Assembly: GCA_012862575.1 (NCBI GenBank) | Contig: BLSF01000061.1 | Span: 62,001-126,000, forward strand | DNA: 64,000 bases | Reading direction: 5' to 3' | Source: Parietichytrium sp. I65-24A | Lineage: Eukaryota; Sar; Bigyra; Thraustochytrida; Thraustochytriidae | Shown: piece by piece, positions 27,771 through 37,503 of the stretch | Layout of the letters: the number at the start of each line of letters is the position of its first letter | Position numbering within the stretch: the stretch's first letter is position 1 | The notes under the pieces: model-generated | The model's input: only the letters and a program-made list of their open reading frames with translations | Told to the model about the DNA's origin: nothing | Database searches by the model: none | Made by a program: the position numbers and the translations under genes

Positions 27771-27818
27771 AAAAATTCAAGAATTCGTTGATCGATCGAA
27801 TCTGATTGATGATCACTG

Positions 27819-27879
27819 GCGACACTACTAATTCCACCACTGGAATGTCAATTCCATCGATGGGAATCACGGGTATCGC
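27819..27879. repeat. Palindromic element, copy E
   Basis: A 61-bp sequence starting GCGACACT and ending in a decayed ATCGC. As reverse complement it matches copy D at 24392. Confidence 0.8.
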
Positions 27880-27904
27880 GAAACTATTAACGAAAAAAAA
27901 ATTA

Positions 27905-29450
27905 AAAAAACAAAGAGAATTCGAACTCATGACTTGTTACTAAACACAATCTCAATTCATTTTACCATCTGGATGTTCAAGAATATGTATTTATAAGTGA
28001 ACAACCACTTGTTCTTTCACAGTTCTCTTACCAGTTCATTTACCAAATAAAAGTATTGAAATCAATAAAAGTTCTTGTTTGATAGTTTGTGACTTCGAAT
28101 TTGCCATCGAGTCTAGTGATCCATTCCTTGTTCTTTCTAAACTTTAAATCTGCCATTGAGTCTAGTGATCAATTCTTTGTTCTCTCTTAACTTTGAATTT
28201 GCCATCGAGACTAAATGAACAACTTCCTTGTTCTCTAGTTTGATCAATTCTTTGATCTTTTTAACTAGTCTTCTTACCAGTTTTCTTACCAGTTAAAAGT
28301 ATTGAAATCAATAAAAGTTCCTGCAAGAGAGTTGGTGACCTCGAATTTGCCATCGGGACTAGTGATCAATTCTTTGTTCTCTGTAAACTTCGAATCTGCC
28401 ATTGAGTCTAGTGATCAATTCTTTGTTCTCTGTAAACTTCGAATCTGCCATCGATACTAAATGAACAACTCCTTGTTCTCTAGTTTGATCAATTCTTTGA
28501 TCTTTTTAACTAGTCTTCTTACCAGTTATCTTACCAGTTAAAAGTATTGAAATTAATAAAAGTGCCTGCAAGAGAGTTGGTGACCTCGAATTTGCCATCG
28601 AGTCTAGTGATCAATTCTTTGTTCTCTCTAAACTTCGAATTTGCCATCGAGACTAAATGAACAACTCCTTGTTCTCTAGTTTGATCAATTCTTTGATCTT
28701 TTTAACTAGTCTTCTTACCAGTTGTCTTACCAGTTAAAAGTATTGAAATCAATAAAAGTGCCTGCAAGAGAGTTGGTGACCTCGAATTTGCCATCGAGTC
28801 TAGTGATCAATTCTTTGTTCTCTCTAAACTTCGAATCTGCCATCGAGACTAAATGAACAACTTCCTTGTTCTCTAGTTTGATCAATTCTTTGATCTTTTT
28901 AACTAGTCTTCTTACCAGTTTTCTTACCAGTTAAAAGTATTGAAATCAATAAAAGTTCCTGCAAGAGAGTTGGTGACCTCGAATTTGCCATCGGGGCTAG
29001 TGATCAATTCTTTGTTCTCTCTAAACTTCGAATCTGCCATCGAGACTAAATGAACAACTTCCTTGTTCTCTAGTTTGATCAATTCTTTGATCTTTTTAAC
29101 TAGTCTTCTTACCAGTTGTCTTACCAGTTAAAAGTATTGAAATCAATAAAAGTTCCTGCAAGAGAGTTGGTGACCTCGAATTTGCCATCGGGGCTAGTGA
29201 TCAATTCATTGTTCTCTCGAAACTTCGAATTTGCCGTTGAGTCTAGTGATCAATTCTTTCTTCTCTCTAAACTTCGAATCTGCCATCGAGACTAAGTGAT
29301 CAACTTTCTTGTTCTCCCCAAACTTCGATTTTGTCATCGAGTCTTAGTGAACAAATATTGAAATGGATAAAAGTTCTTGCTAGAGAGTTGGTGACTTCGA
29401 ATTTCGAGTCTAAGTGAACAATTATTTGCTTCGCCCTATCAAAACAATTA
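27905..29450. repeat. Tandem repeat array 2, reverse orientation
   Basis: Reverse complement of the array 1 modules, for example CTTACCAGTTAAAAGTATTG, GAACAACTTCCTTGTTCTC and TGATCAATTCTTTGTTCTC. About six long units of roughly 200-245 bp are more regular than in array 1. Together the two arrays form a large inverted repeat around the five-gene block 24.7-27.7 kb. Confidence 0.9.
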
Positions 29451-29483
29451 CTAATTTTATTGAAATTTCTACATATCAAACAC

Positions 29484-29906
29484 TCAAGTCCTCTCCCCTC
29501 TTATTCTACGCGCAAGCTGAATGTCCTTTGGCATGATAGTGACTCGCCTGGCATGAATCGAACACAAGTTTGTGTCTTCGAAAAGCGCAACCAAATACGC
29601 CTCCGCACTCTCTTGCAATGCCAACAATGCTGACCCTTGGATGCGATAGTCATTGTACGATCCAACATCTTGCATGATCTCTCGTACCAGACGTTGAAAC
29701 GGCAAATGACGAATCAGCAACTCGGTCGACTTTTGGTATTTGCGAATCTCTCGTAAAGCGACCGTTCCTGGACGATAGCGATGTGGTTTGCGCACTGTCA
29801 AACCACTGCTCTTTGGCGCTGACTGTCGCGCATGTTTGGTCGCCAATTGCTTCCGTGGTGCTTTCCCACCCGTCGACATGCGCGCTGTCTGCTTGGTTCG
29901 TGCCAT
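29484..29906 (-). CDS. H3: Divergent histone H3
   Basis: This 140-residue protein is clearly histone H3: an ARTKQTAR start, [12 protein letters not shown], the [11 protein letters not shown] and QKSTELLIR helices, FQRLVREI, the NLC Cys, and the C-terminal [15 protein letters not shown]. It has striking changes at regulated lysines. Position 9 is Met, 27 is Gln, the residue aligned with 36 is Arg, and the 79 region is rewritten with a two-residue insertion. Lys4, 14, 18, 23 and 56 are kept. Another two residues are inserted between positions 30 and 37. The core is intact enough to form a nucleosome with H4. It probably packages viral DNA or replaces host H3. The viral setting is supported by the flanking repeat array and virus-type genes. 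Confidence 0.95.
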   Translation of the reverse strand: MARTKQTARMSTGGKAPRKQLATKHARQSAPKSSGLTVRKPHRYRPGTVALREIRKYQKSTELLIRHLPFQRLVREIMQDVGSYNDYRIQGSALLALQESAEAYLVALFEDTNLCSIHARRVTIMPKDIQLARRIRGERT

Positions 29907-30054
29907 CTCTTTTGCTGCTTTCTGTTGTTCTTCTTGGTTTGGGTTTTGCTGCGAAAGAGCAACAGCACCAAAGGGACCAATACACTATGCAAAAGATAGA
30001 AACACCTACTCGCATGAAATATTCCAATACATCATCTTGAATCATTCTTTTTGA

Positions 30055-30537
30055 TTAAACGGTTTCTAAATAAGTTGGTGGTTTATATACTGGTTCTTCG
30101 GTGTTATCCGTGGTGCCAGTGCTACTAGAAGATCCAGTGCACATGACAGCGCACCAGATGATTAAAAATGAAACGCAAAACATTCCCAGTCCAAAGTGCA
30201 TAAATAAATCGAGTCGAGGGTCATTGTCAAAAAACCTCAGCGCGTGACCGGTGGTGTCAGACAAGAGCGTGTCGTAATAGAGTTTATGACGGGTAAAATA
30301 CAAGTCAAGCGCGTCCGGGTTGCTGACAAACCCACGCTGAACCAGCAATTCGTTACTACTACTGGTCATCAGATCATCCTCATCACCGATGACAATACAC
30401 GTCCAGTTGTTCAACTGAAAGATCTGCCCGTGTGGCGAAACCGTTGACGAACGGTATAGCTCTTGACAATCAATGTCGTCAGTCATTGATGTGATAAGAG
30501 TTGCCATAAAGTTATTTTTCTCAGGAGGAGGATGCAT
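30055..30537 (-). CDS. Membrane protein with a PPTY motif in its tail
   Basis: This 160-residue protein has one transmembrane helix (about residues 111-133) followed by a 27-residue tail containing PPTY at 153-156, and an N-terminal domain of about 110 residues with an N-glycosylation sequon. PPxY is the late-domain motif used by many enveloped viruses to recruit NEDD4-type ubiquitin ligases and the ESCRT budding machinery. Its position near the end of a short tail is typical. The function is inferred from motif and layout only. It is divergent from the gene at 30607. Confidence 0.6.
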   Translation of the reverse strand: MHPPPEKNNFMATLITSMTDDIDCQELYRSSTVSPHGQIFQLNNWTCIVIGDEDDLMTSSSNELLVQRGFVSNPDALDLYFTRHKLYYDTLLSDTTGHALRFFDNDPRLDLFMHFGLGMFCVSFLIIWCAVMCTGSSSSTGTTDNTEEPVYKPPTYLETV

Positions 30538-30562
30538 CTTTTAAATCTAACCTTACGAAATG

Positions 30563-30575
30563 CATGTATATATTA
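30563..30575. promoter_or_regulatory. TATATA element between divergent genes
   Basis: CATGTATATATTA lies 32-44 nt before ATG 30607 and 26-38 nt from the minus-strand start at 30537. Confidence 0.5.
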
Positions 30576-30606
30576 GTTTGCGAAAAACAAAAACTCGAGC
30601 GTTTGG

Positions 30607-31524
30607 ATGCTACAGCAGCAGCAGCAGCTAGAGCAAGCAAACGAGCGACAGTTGATTGAGACGTTTGAACATGAGCTTCGCGTCAAATACAACGGCAACG
30701 GCTGGCATGCCTGGTTTGGCCGCTATCGTCCCATTTTTCTAGATGCTTGCAGGTGCAATTACAAGGAATTTGTGCAACGCATGCTCGCAGAGCTACATTC
30801 GTTTAAGAAAATTGATCTGACCCATGTTCGAGTGGCATTGATCCATAAAAACTATGACTTGTGCAAGCTCTTGGTATCATTTATACTCGAAGAACAAGAG
30901 TCGATGATGGACGATGACGACATGAAAGCAGATTCGTTGACATTACTGTTCTTAGAACTCTCTTATTTTAAGGACGCTCTTTCCACCATACTTGGCCCAT
31001 TGGACGAAAGAAGAATAACAATTAGATGCGTCGAACAGATGTTGGTCAACATTGCTCGACATGGGAGCATTAATGATTTCGATTTTGTGCAAAACAACAC
31101 TTCAATTTCAGAAGCATCGAATGAAATAACCATTCAACGATGTGTTTGCACCGCAATACGATACAAGCAATTCGAATTTGTCAATGACATTCTGGAACGC
31201 ATGCACCGCCAGTCGCCGTCGACTCTTTTCTTTGTACAAACAGTGATGCAGTGTGTTTTGCTTACCTTGCAAGTAAATTTTGAGACCGGCGCTGAACTCA
31301 TGTACCGTTTTTTACGAACGGACGATGACCAACTTCACCCACTGGCCAAACAAAGCCAGATTTGTCGACGAATTTGGGCCGAAATGGTCAATAGAGGTCA
31401 GAATTGCAAACGAGCGAAGCAAGTATTTATTGACGAGAACATTTCCTCGCTACCATCGGATGTCGTGGATGATATTTTCGAACAATACCTCGGTGACTAC
31501 AAGTATATACATGTAAGTAACTGA
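30607..31524 (+). CDS. Helical-repeat protein with an F-box-like C-terminus
   Basis: This 305-residue protein starts with a Gln run, then consists mostly of paired helices that could be degenerate ankyrin-like repeats. It ends in SLPSDVVDDIFEQYL, which resembles the core of an F-box. Ankyrin-type repeats plus a C-terminal F-box-like segment is the plan of substrate adaptors for SCF ubiquitin ligases in several large DNA viruses. Similarity is weak, so this is a hypothesis. The two RING proteins at 27 kb give a wider ubiquitin context. Confidence 0.5.
   Translation: MLQQQQQLEQANERQLIETFEHELRVKYNGNGWHAWFGRYRPIFLDACRCNYKEFVQRMLAELHSFKKIDLTHVRVALIHKNYDLCKLLVSFILEEQESMMDDDDMKADSLTLLFLELSYFKDALSTILGPLDERRITIRCVEQMLVNIARHGSINDFDFVQNNTSISEASNEITIQRCVCTAIRYKQFEFVNDILERMHRQSPSTLFFVQTVMQCVLLTLQVNFETGAELMYRFLRTDDDQLHPLAKQSQICRRIWAEMVNRGQNCKRAKQVFIDENISSLPSDVVDDIFEQYLGDYKYIHVSN
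31501..31513 (+). promoter_or_regulatory. TATATAC element inside the preceding gene end
   Basis: AAGTATATACATG lies 31-43 nt before ATG 31544 and overlaps the last codons of the gene at 30607. Confidence 0.45.
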
Positions 31525-31543
31525 ATGTAATTATTGGAAGAAT

Positions 31544-32170
31544 ATGTCGTCGTCTACTACTTGCATGAAATGTGGTGGATGGAGAAGAAAGAAGGAGGCG
31601 GTCAAAGCAAATGCGGAGACCTCGGCAAGTCTGATGGATGTGATGAGAACGTGTTTTGGTGTAGAGAAGAAGGAAAAACTCCAGCCGTTTGTTCCTCCTC
31701 GTTCAGGTAGTTTAAAAACTCGTCAAGATGAAATATTCAAAAACGGAAGGAGAGGAATAAATTCTGGCGATGGTACAAATTCTAGCGATGACGAAACGTC
31801 TGAAGATGAAGACGATAAACTCACTCCTAAACAGAAGAGAGATAGATTTAAGAGAGAAGGTAGATATACCAACTCGAGTAATCCAACAGGAGCCTCATTT
31901 CTAAAGGTGTTTGGATGTTGCAATAGTGGCGGTAGTGGTGCTAGTGATTCGACATATGACGTTCAACGAAAGAGTGAAGGGCTAAAAATAGTCCCTCATG
32001 AACCATGGGAATATAAAGCTGAAGACGGCGGTGGAATAGAGGAAAAGTTACGTGGTTTGAAAAAATGCATGTCAGAAGATTTCATGTATAGTCAGGCAGG
32101 GTATTCAAAGACAACATTGAAACGAAAAGACAAGCAATGCGCTGATACGGAAGAATCTGGTGCTGTTTAG
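31544..32170 (+). CDS. Disordered Lys/Ser-rich protein with scattered Cys
   Basis: This 208-residue protein has CxxC near the N-terminus (residues 7-10), long acidic and Ser-rich disordered stretches, a basic patch (KQKRDRFKREGR), and a CC pair in FGCCNSG. No domain is recognised. It could be a phosphoprotein or a tegument/matrix-like component, but nothing in the sequence proves this. Confidence 0.55.
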   Translation: MSSSTTCMKCGGWRRKKEAVKANAETSASLMDVMRTCFGVEKKEKLQPFVPPRSGSLKTRQDEIFKNGRRGINSGDGTNSSDDETSEDEDDKLTPKQKRDRFKREGRYTNSSNPTGASFLKVFGCCNSGGSGASDSTYDVQRKSEGLKIVPHEPWEYKAEDGGGIEEKLRGLKKCMSEDFMYSQAGYSKTTLKRKDKQCADTEESGAV

Positions 32171-32198
32171 AATTTATCTTTTTTGTTAAAAAAACGCT

Positions 32199-33125
32199 TC
32201 AACAAATGTATTTCTCACTTTTCTTCATCGAATTCTGACAAAACTTGTCAATCGTCGAGATCGAATTGACTCTGATAATCTCCGCAACTTGGTGCGTCAT
32301 GATACGCGATTCCATCTTGGATTTGATGATGACAAAACTGTCAGGTGTCCGAATGGATGAAAACATGTGTTTCAATCCAAAGATGATGACAAACCTAAAA
32401 CATGTGTCACATGCAGTGATCAAAATGTCACTGCTACCACCAAGATTCTTTGCGTTGATCTCCGACTTGTGTCGATAAAACATGTAGTACATCACCGGCA
32501 ATTTAACCGTCGTCAATGCTAAATTAGGGACCATGATCATCCGCCTCGATGTCCCAGGCATGGCATCCGAAAACACCAATGCTGGAACGGCCGAACACAC
32601 ACACAATAGTGCAAATGGTGATTTTGTTGATAAATTCAACCCTACCTCGAAATCAATCATGGCATATGAAATGACCATCATGATGCTCCCAGCAATGACG
32701 CCAAATCCATCGAACGCTTTCATCACCAGCTTGCACAAGAGCGAGTTGGAGATGCTGACAATGTATAGCAATCTCATCAGAATCACCAGTGCACCAAGTA
32801 AATAGTAATAATAGGTGACTTTTTCGATGATGTCAAATGCAATGAGAATCCACAAAACATCCACCAGCATTGCAAATGTCAAGGTACAGGCAATTACAAG
32901 CACATTGGTGGTAAACAATGAAAACAGTGCATGATTGATCCTGTATGGAAGAAGATGATACACAAGTGTTTCGCGCGTGCGAATGTAATAAGGCTTGACC
33001 GTGGGACGAGCGACGCGAACGGGTGCGTACATGTAATCGCGCAGCTGCTGGTTTTGAATGGAGACTAAATTTTTGATCAGCGAAACAGATGACTGGCTTC
33101 GCCTGCCACCACCGTTTGACTTCAT
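32199..33125 (-). CDS. Multipass membrane protein (about six spans)
   Basis: This 308-residue protein has a basic N-terminal cytoplasmic-like region (about 60 residues) and about six hydrophobic segments between residues 65 and 250, then a basic C-terminal tail. Motifs of known transporters, rhodopsins or fusion proteins were looked for and not seen. It is divergent from the giant membrane protein at 33182. Confidence 0.65.
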   Translation of the reverse strand: MKSNGGGRRSQSSVSLIKNLVSIQNQQLRDYMYAPVRVARPTVKPYYIRTRETLVYHLLPYRINHALFSLFTTNVLVIACTLTFAMLVDVLWILIAFDIIEKVTYYYYLLGALVILMRLLYIVSISNSLLCKLVMKAFDGFGVIAGSIMMVISYAMIDFEVGLNLSTKSPFALLCVCSAVPALVFSDAMPGTSRRMIMVPNLALTTVKLPVMYYMFYRHKSEINAKNLGGSSDILITACDTCFRFVIIFGLKHMFSSIRTPDSFVIIKSKMESRIMTHQVAEIIRVNSISTIDKFCQNSMKKSEKYIC

Positions 33126-33130
33126 TGTGT

Positions 33131-33142
33131 TATTATATACTT
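33131..33142. promoter_or_regulatory. TATATAC element between divergent membrane genes
   Basis: TATTATATACTT lies 40-51 nt before ATG 33182. This supports that start over an upstream in-frame ATG at 33089. Confidence 0.5.
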
Positions 33143-33181
33143 AACATCAGTGTGGAAACAAGCAGTTTCAAAAAACAACAA

Positions 33182-36100
33182 ATGGTGCTGCTCGACAAGT
33201 TGGGGGTCTGGGGCATTGACAATGTCATCGATGTCTACAATATAGTGTCGACGCCGGTGCTGTTCTTGTCCTACATGACTCTATTGGTGAACGTAATCTT
33301 GTCGTCTCGTGGAGATGCGTTCATCTTTTCCGCCTCCTCGCTGCTCATCGATTGGATTGACCATGGGTACGTGATTATTAGCATCCTTATCGGACTGTAC
33401 TTGAACACGTCGTCTGTACAAGCTTCTTCTTCTTCTTCCTCGCGGAGGGAGAAGCAACCAAACTCCACGCCGTTTTATTTCGCACTTGGACTAAGCTCGA
33501 TGATAGGAGCGTCCACCGCAAGTGTGTTGGAATCGCCCGAAGTGCTAGTGGACTATACCATCCAAGGAATTGTGCTAGTGTTTAATACTACCACTTCAAG
33601 TAGCGGAACCTCTACCACCACGGTGACCGAGCTAACGAGCTCTTCTTCCAACAATGTTCGGTTGATTGGTGTGTACATTGTTACCCTAGTCTACCTTTCC
33701 AAGCTGGCGTTACAGCTAACCGCTTTCTTGTGCACGGTGATTCTCTTGATCCATGAAATGTTTCTTTGGGTTGGGTTTGCCGAGTCTTTTCTCTTTTCAA
33801 CTCTGCCCTTGGAAGCTGAAACCGACGAAGAAGAAACCGCCTACGACGACGACGACGACAGCGACAAATCCGTTCTGTTCTACCTGATGATGCTCTTGTT
33901 GGGACTTTGTTGGGTTTTAAACATTATCATCTTTGTCTGGTATGTGCTAGGAAACCTTTCCGCCGTCGCGGAGATGGTGGCGGCAGTTTCAAATATTTTA
34001 ATCAGCAGCGACTTGACTGCTGCTCTCCCCACCGCCGCCTCCGCCGTTGCAAGCATTGTGCCGTACATTCATCTTTGTATTTCGATGCCTTGTTTGGTGA
34101 TTCTGTCCATCTTGTTTGCACGTCGAAGAAACTTGTACGCACACATTGTCATCCTCACTGCATTCACCACACAAATGGCAGTGATCATGAACAAGTATTC
34201 AACCGACATTGCCTCACTGTCGAATTTCCAAGCATTTGCAACCACCATCATGATCCTTTTATGGTACGAGTTGATTGTGGTGTGTGCATTGCTCTTGTAC
34301 TTTTCCGTTCTTTCAGCTTCTTCAGCTTCTTTCCGCATCTCGTTGAAACCAATTTCAAGCACCTTGTTTAAAATTGGCAACATTCTATGCGTGCTTGGGG
34401 TTGCCTTTTTGATCATCTCGGTCAACTATGAATGGGTGCAAATGGATTTCACCCCGTCGGAACGCATGCAAACCACAGGTGAACGAATGGATGCCCTGGA
34501 AGCCAAGATGGATGATGCTGCTGCGAATGTGGCCAGTTTAGCGCGCAAGTTGGACCCATGTTTTCAGCAAGAATTCGCAGATAGTAGCAGTAGCGGTAGC
34601 AGCAGCAGCAGTACTTCATTAACTTCGGTCGAGGACGTGGATGCGAAACTTTACGACCAGCGCAAGTCCATGTACGACAGTGGAACTGCCGATGTCCGTG
34701 AGTGTTTCTCTATCAACCCTTACTCGGACAAATACACAATTTACCCGTCCGTTAGTTCGTTTTGTTCCTCGACCTACGACTCGTTTGCCGAGACGCGCGA
34801 GACGCTGGTGGAGCAAGTGGAGTTGAACCAGGATGTGTCCACGGGTGACAGCACCGCGTCGGTGCAGGCGCTGACAGAAGAGGAGCTGTTCACTGGTACT
34901 GTGGACTGGGAATGTCGTAGTCTTATCTGTGACACCACCTTGGCGGTAGGGATCTCCGCACTGGCGCTGTCGGCGGTGCCGTTCATGGGTGTCGTCGGAT
35001 TCTTGCTGAAATTGACGACCGAGGTGACCAAACTGGTGATGGATGTCGGTGCGCGCCTGATCAGGAGCATGAAGTACATGTGGCGCAAGCGATCATCGAT
35101 CAAGACGATTGCGAAAATTGTCAAACGGTTGGTCAAAGTGACTTCTTCGTTGATCAAAATGCTGAATTGGATGTACATTATCTTTTTGCCGGTGCTGATT
35201 CTTGGTACAGTGTCGCTGATGCTAGTGATGACCCGTCGAGAAGTGAGTGAATTTCGCAAGGTTGTCACGCAAGCAGAAGTTGAAGCAGAAGAAGCGCAAA
35301 GTAGCAGCCGAAGTTTGACTATTTTATTCCGCGCCCCGATCCGCAAAAAGATCAGACACACGAAAACATTGTGGCAAGAGTTGAAATCAGTCTATGACGA
35401 CGAGGTGGCCAACTTGAACACATTCATCCGTTTGGCGATCGGTCTCTATGTACCCCTGGTGATTTCATGTTTGGGCGTGTTGCTTGTGCTGTACGGATGG
35501 CCGGTCATATTCAATGGCCTGTTGGCAGAGCTTCCATCCGACTTGGTGGTGGCAGAGATGACGGTGCAGATTGGTCTTCAGATGCTGCAGATGGCGTACA
35601 TTGTTGCCACCACCGGTGGGATCATCGTGGTTGCATCGACGTTGGTGGACACGACGGATGGGTTGATCAACCTGACGCTACACTTGTTGCAAACGTTGAT
35701 TCATCTGTTTGGGTATGTCTTTGTGTATTTGTTGATCTGGAAACCATTGTCCATCTTTGTGGGCGCGTTATTTTACTCATCTGATGAAGCAGAGCCTTTT
35801 ACAACCAGCTCTCGTCGTCAGCATGCACATCGGCATCGGCACCATCATCAAGATTCTTCTTTCCTAACAAAAACAATCCGCTCCTCTTTGCGCATTTCGC
35901 GATTTACAAACCGATGGATGCATGCCATGTTGTTTTCCATCCCAGTGTACTTGATTCTGGCCGACTATGTGATCTACCGTCGATCGACCGCGACCTATGT
36001 GTCATTTGCCTACACGAGCAACGACGACCTGAAAATGACGCGTGAAAACTATGCAGACACAATCAGCATCCAAGAACATGGGAGCGTCCTATCGGAAGAA

Positions 36101-36718
36101 ATGGAAGATTCGCTGTGCGGCCTTGCGGCACAGGCCGTGGAGGCCATTGTTGAGTCCACCTTGTCAGAAGCGTCAGAGTCCATCGCGTCCTTTCAGGAGG
36201 CTGCCAGTGAGGCGCTCAGTGAAGCGACGACGTTTTTCAGCACGTTGGACGGGTCGGTGTACACGGTGATTGAAATTGATTACAACGTGTTTGATGCTGC
36301 TAGTGCTTTTTCGATCTCCTCTGAAGCCCTGGAAAACTTGTTTGTCTTTTTGTTGCCCAGCCTGAATTTGGCGATCATTGTCTTGATGTGGATTTCCACG
36401 GCGCTGATTGGACATCGCCAAACAAAAAGTTGGGCGTCTTATCCACTGTTTATGCTGATAAATCTAGCAATCTCGAACTTCACCATCCATTTGATCACAG
36501 GGAGTATACTTGCCTTTTTGGAGGTTGCCGAGCTGCCGTTCATCTCGTTAAAAGTGAGCATGGGTGACAAGTACTACCTGACACTGATGCTCAGTTTGTT
36601 GCAAACAATGGCGGCCATCTCGGTCTATGTAAACATGGCGGTGCCGGTGTTTGCCGAGTTGGAAGAAGAAGAAGAAGCGGAAGCGGCAGCAAAACAAGAA
36701 CGCCAATTCTTGATCTAG
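33182..36718 (+). CDS. Very large multipass membrane protein
   Basis: This 1178-residue protein has roughly fifteen hydrophobic segments in three blocks, separated by two long polar domains. The first (about residues 430-590) carries several Cys and a Ser run. The second (about 970-1070) is acidic/helical and rich in Ala, Ser and Glu. The C-terminus is a Glu/Ala-rich tail. No family is recognised; the layout suggests an envelope or organelle-membrane scaffold. The last 64 codons plus 130 bases downstream are duplicated at 40958-41278 and again, diverged, at 42377-42553, so its 3' end has served as an insertion or recombination point. Confidence 0.75.
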   Translation: MVLLDKLGVWGIDNVIDVYNIVSTPVLFLSYMTLLVNVILSSRGDAFIFSASSLLIDWIDHGYVIISILIGLYLNTSSVQASSSSSSRREKQPNSTPFYFALGLSSMIGASTASVLESPEVLVDYTIQGIVLVFNTTTSSSGTSTTTVTELTSSSSNNVRLIGVYIVTLVYLSKLALQLTAFLCTVILLIHEMFLWVGFAESFLFSTLPLEAETDEEETAYDDDDDSDKSVLFYLMMLLLGLCWVLNIIIFVWYVLGNLSAVAEMVAAVSNILISSDLTAALPTAASAVASIVPYIHLCISMPCLVILSILFARRRNLYAHIVILTAFTTQMAVIMNKYSTDIASLSNFQAFATTIMILLWYELIVVCALLLYFSVLSASSASFRISLKPISSTLFKIGNILCVLGVAFLIISVNYEWVQMDFTPSERMQTTGERMDALEAKMDDAAANVASLARKLDPCFQQEFADSSSSGSSSSSTSLTSVEDVDAKLYDQRKSMYDSGTADVRECFSINPYSDKYTIYPSVSSFCSSTYDSFAETRETLVEQVELNQDVSTGDSTASVQALTEEELFTGTVDWECRSLICDTTLAVGISALALSAVPFMGVVGFLLKLTTEVTKLVMDVGARLIRSMKYMWRKRSSIKTIAKIVKRLVKVTSSLIKMLNWMYIIFLPVLILGTVSLMLVMTRREVSEFRKVVTQAEVEAEEAQSSSRSLTILFRAPIRKKIRHTKTLWQELKSVYDDEVANLNTFIRLAIGLYVPLVISCLGVLLVLYGWPVIFNGLLAELPSDLVVAEMTVQIGLQMLQMAYIVATTGGIIVVASTLVDTTDGLINLTLHLLQTLIHLFGYVFVYLLIWKPLSIFVGALFYSSDEAEPFTTSSRRQHAHRHRHHHQDSSFLTKTIRSSLRISRFTNRWMHAMLFSIPVYLILADYVIYRRSTATYVSFAYTSNDDLKMTRENYADTISIQEHGSVLSEEMEDSLCGLAAQAVEAIVESTLSEASESIASFQEAASEALSEATTFFSTLDGSVYTVIEIDYNVFDAASAFSISSEALENLFVFLLPSLNLAIIVLMWISTALIGHRQTKSWASYPLFMLINLAISNFTIHLITGSILAFLEVAELPFISLKVSMGDKYYLTLMLSLLQTMAAISVYVNMAVPVFAELEEEEEAEAAAKQERQFLI

Positions 36719-36847
36719 TGCAAGCTAGCGGTGCAAATTTCTGCTGAAAGTGCTTGCTGCGAAGAAATCTTAACAAACAATTTACCTGCATTTTGCAGGT
36801 GTTACTTTGTGTTAGACAAATAATAATAAAATCTTGAAAACTCTTGA
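36526..36847. repeat. 3'-end duplication, copy 1 (end of the functional gene)
   Basis: 322 bp covering the last 64 codons of the large membrane protein and 129 bases after the stop, nearly identical to 40958-41278. It includes hairpin 36784-36800. Confidence 0.9.
36784..36800. terminator. ACCTGC hairpin 1
   Basis: ACCTGCATTTTGCAGGT lies 66 nt after the large membrane protein stop, a possible transcript end signal or repeat hairpin. Other copies are at 39704 (decayed), 41215, 42525, 43874, 46855, 46937 and 47038. Confidence 0.5.
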
Positions 36848-37256
36848 GAATTAACAGTGTGTCCCAGAACATAAATTGTTCCAAAAGTTAACCTCAAAAT
36901 CTTAGAGATAATAATACCTGAAAAATGCAGAATTCAGAATTCAGGTCTTTTCGAAGCATGTTGCGCTGTTGGTTTGGTTTGATTTTTTTCACTCTTGCAT
37001 TCGAAATGAAACTGAGTAAATTCCGCGATGTCGATCAACGAACCCTCACGCACCTCGAAACATTGCATCTCAAGATTTCTTAGTGCCAATGTCGACCCGG
37101 TCCGGTACCGCCAGTAACGGTATTGCTTAATGGAACGCCTATTGACTATCCGTTGAAGAAACCCTAACCTCGAGGAACAATGGAACAAACCTCTCTTTGT
37201 GCAAACACGTCTGGAACAAGAAAACAGTCTGCGGCTATTCAATTCAGAAGTGTAAC

Positions 37257-37429
37257 GGTTTCAACAAAGTATTGTAACTGAGACACGCCACTGTCGGATG
37301 TGCGTCAATATTCATATTCTATCCTCTCGTAAGAGCCCTGCCCCCACAGTTTTTTTGGTTTGCACAAATGCGTCGGGTTTGACTCACTGCCTCATTTTGA
37401 GACATCAAGTTGTGGACATGTAACTGCTT
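37257..37429. repeat. Direct repeat upstream of the SIR2-like gene, copy 1
   Basis: It shares with 37504-37708 the blocks GGTTTCAA, ATTCTATCCTCT, TGCGTCGGGTTTGACT and CAAGTTGTGGACATGT in the same order. Confidence 0.8.
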
Positions 37430-37503
37430 CCGCCGCTGCCATGAATAATAAAGACATACTGAAAAGCTGTTGGTTCGACTTGACCGTGATAGAATTTCGT
37501 GAC

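Noticed and set aside
20820-29450. CRISPR-like array
   Set aside because: Units are long, modular and variable, without short constant repeats separated by unique spacers, and the context is eukaryotic viral.
32199-33125. Heliorhodopsin, as known from some mirusviruses
   Set aside because: The span pattern is close, but no Schiff-base Lys in a seventh helix nor other heliorhodopsin motif could be seen.
36934-37242. 102-codon basic frame on the minus strand
   Set aside because: It needs a TTG start and runs through a decayed copy of the dispersed element.
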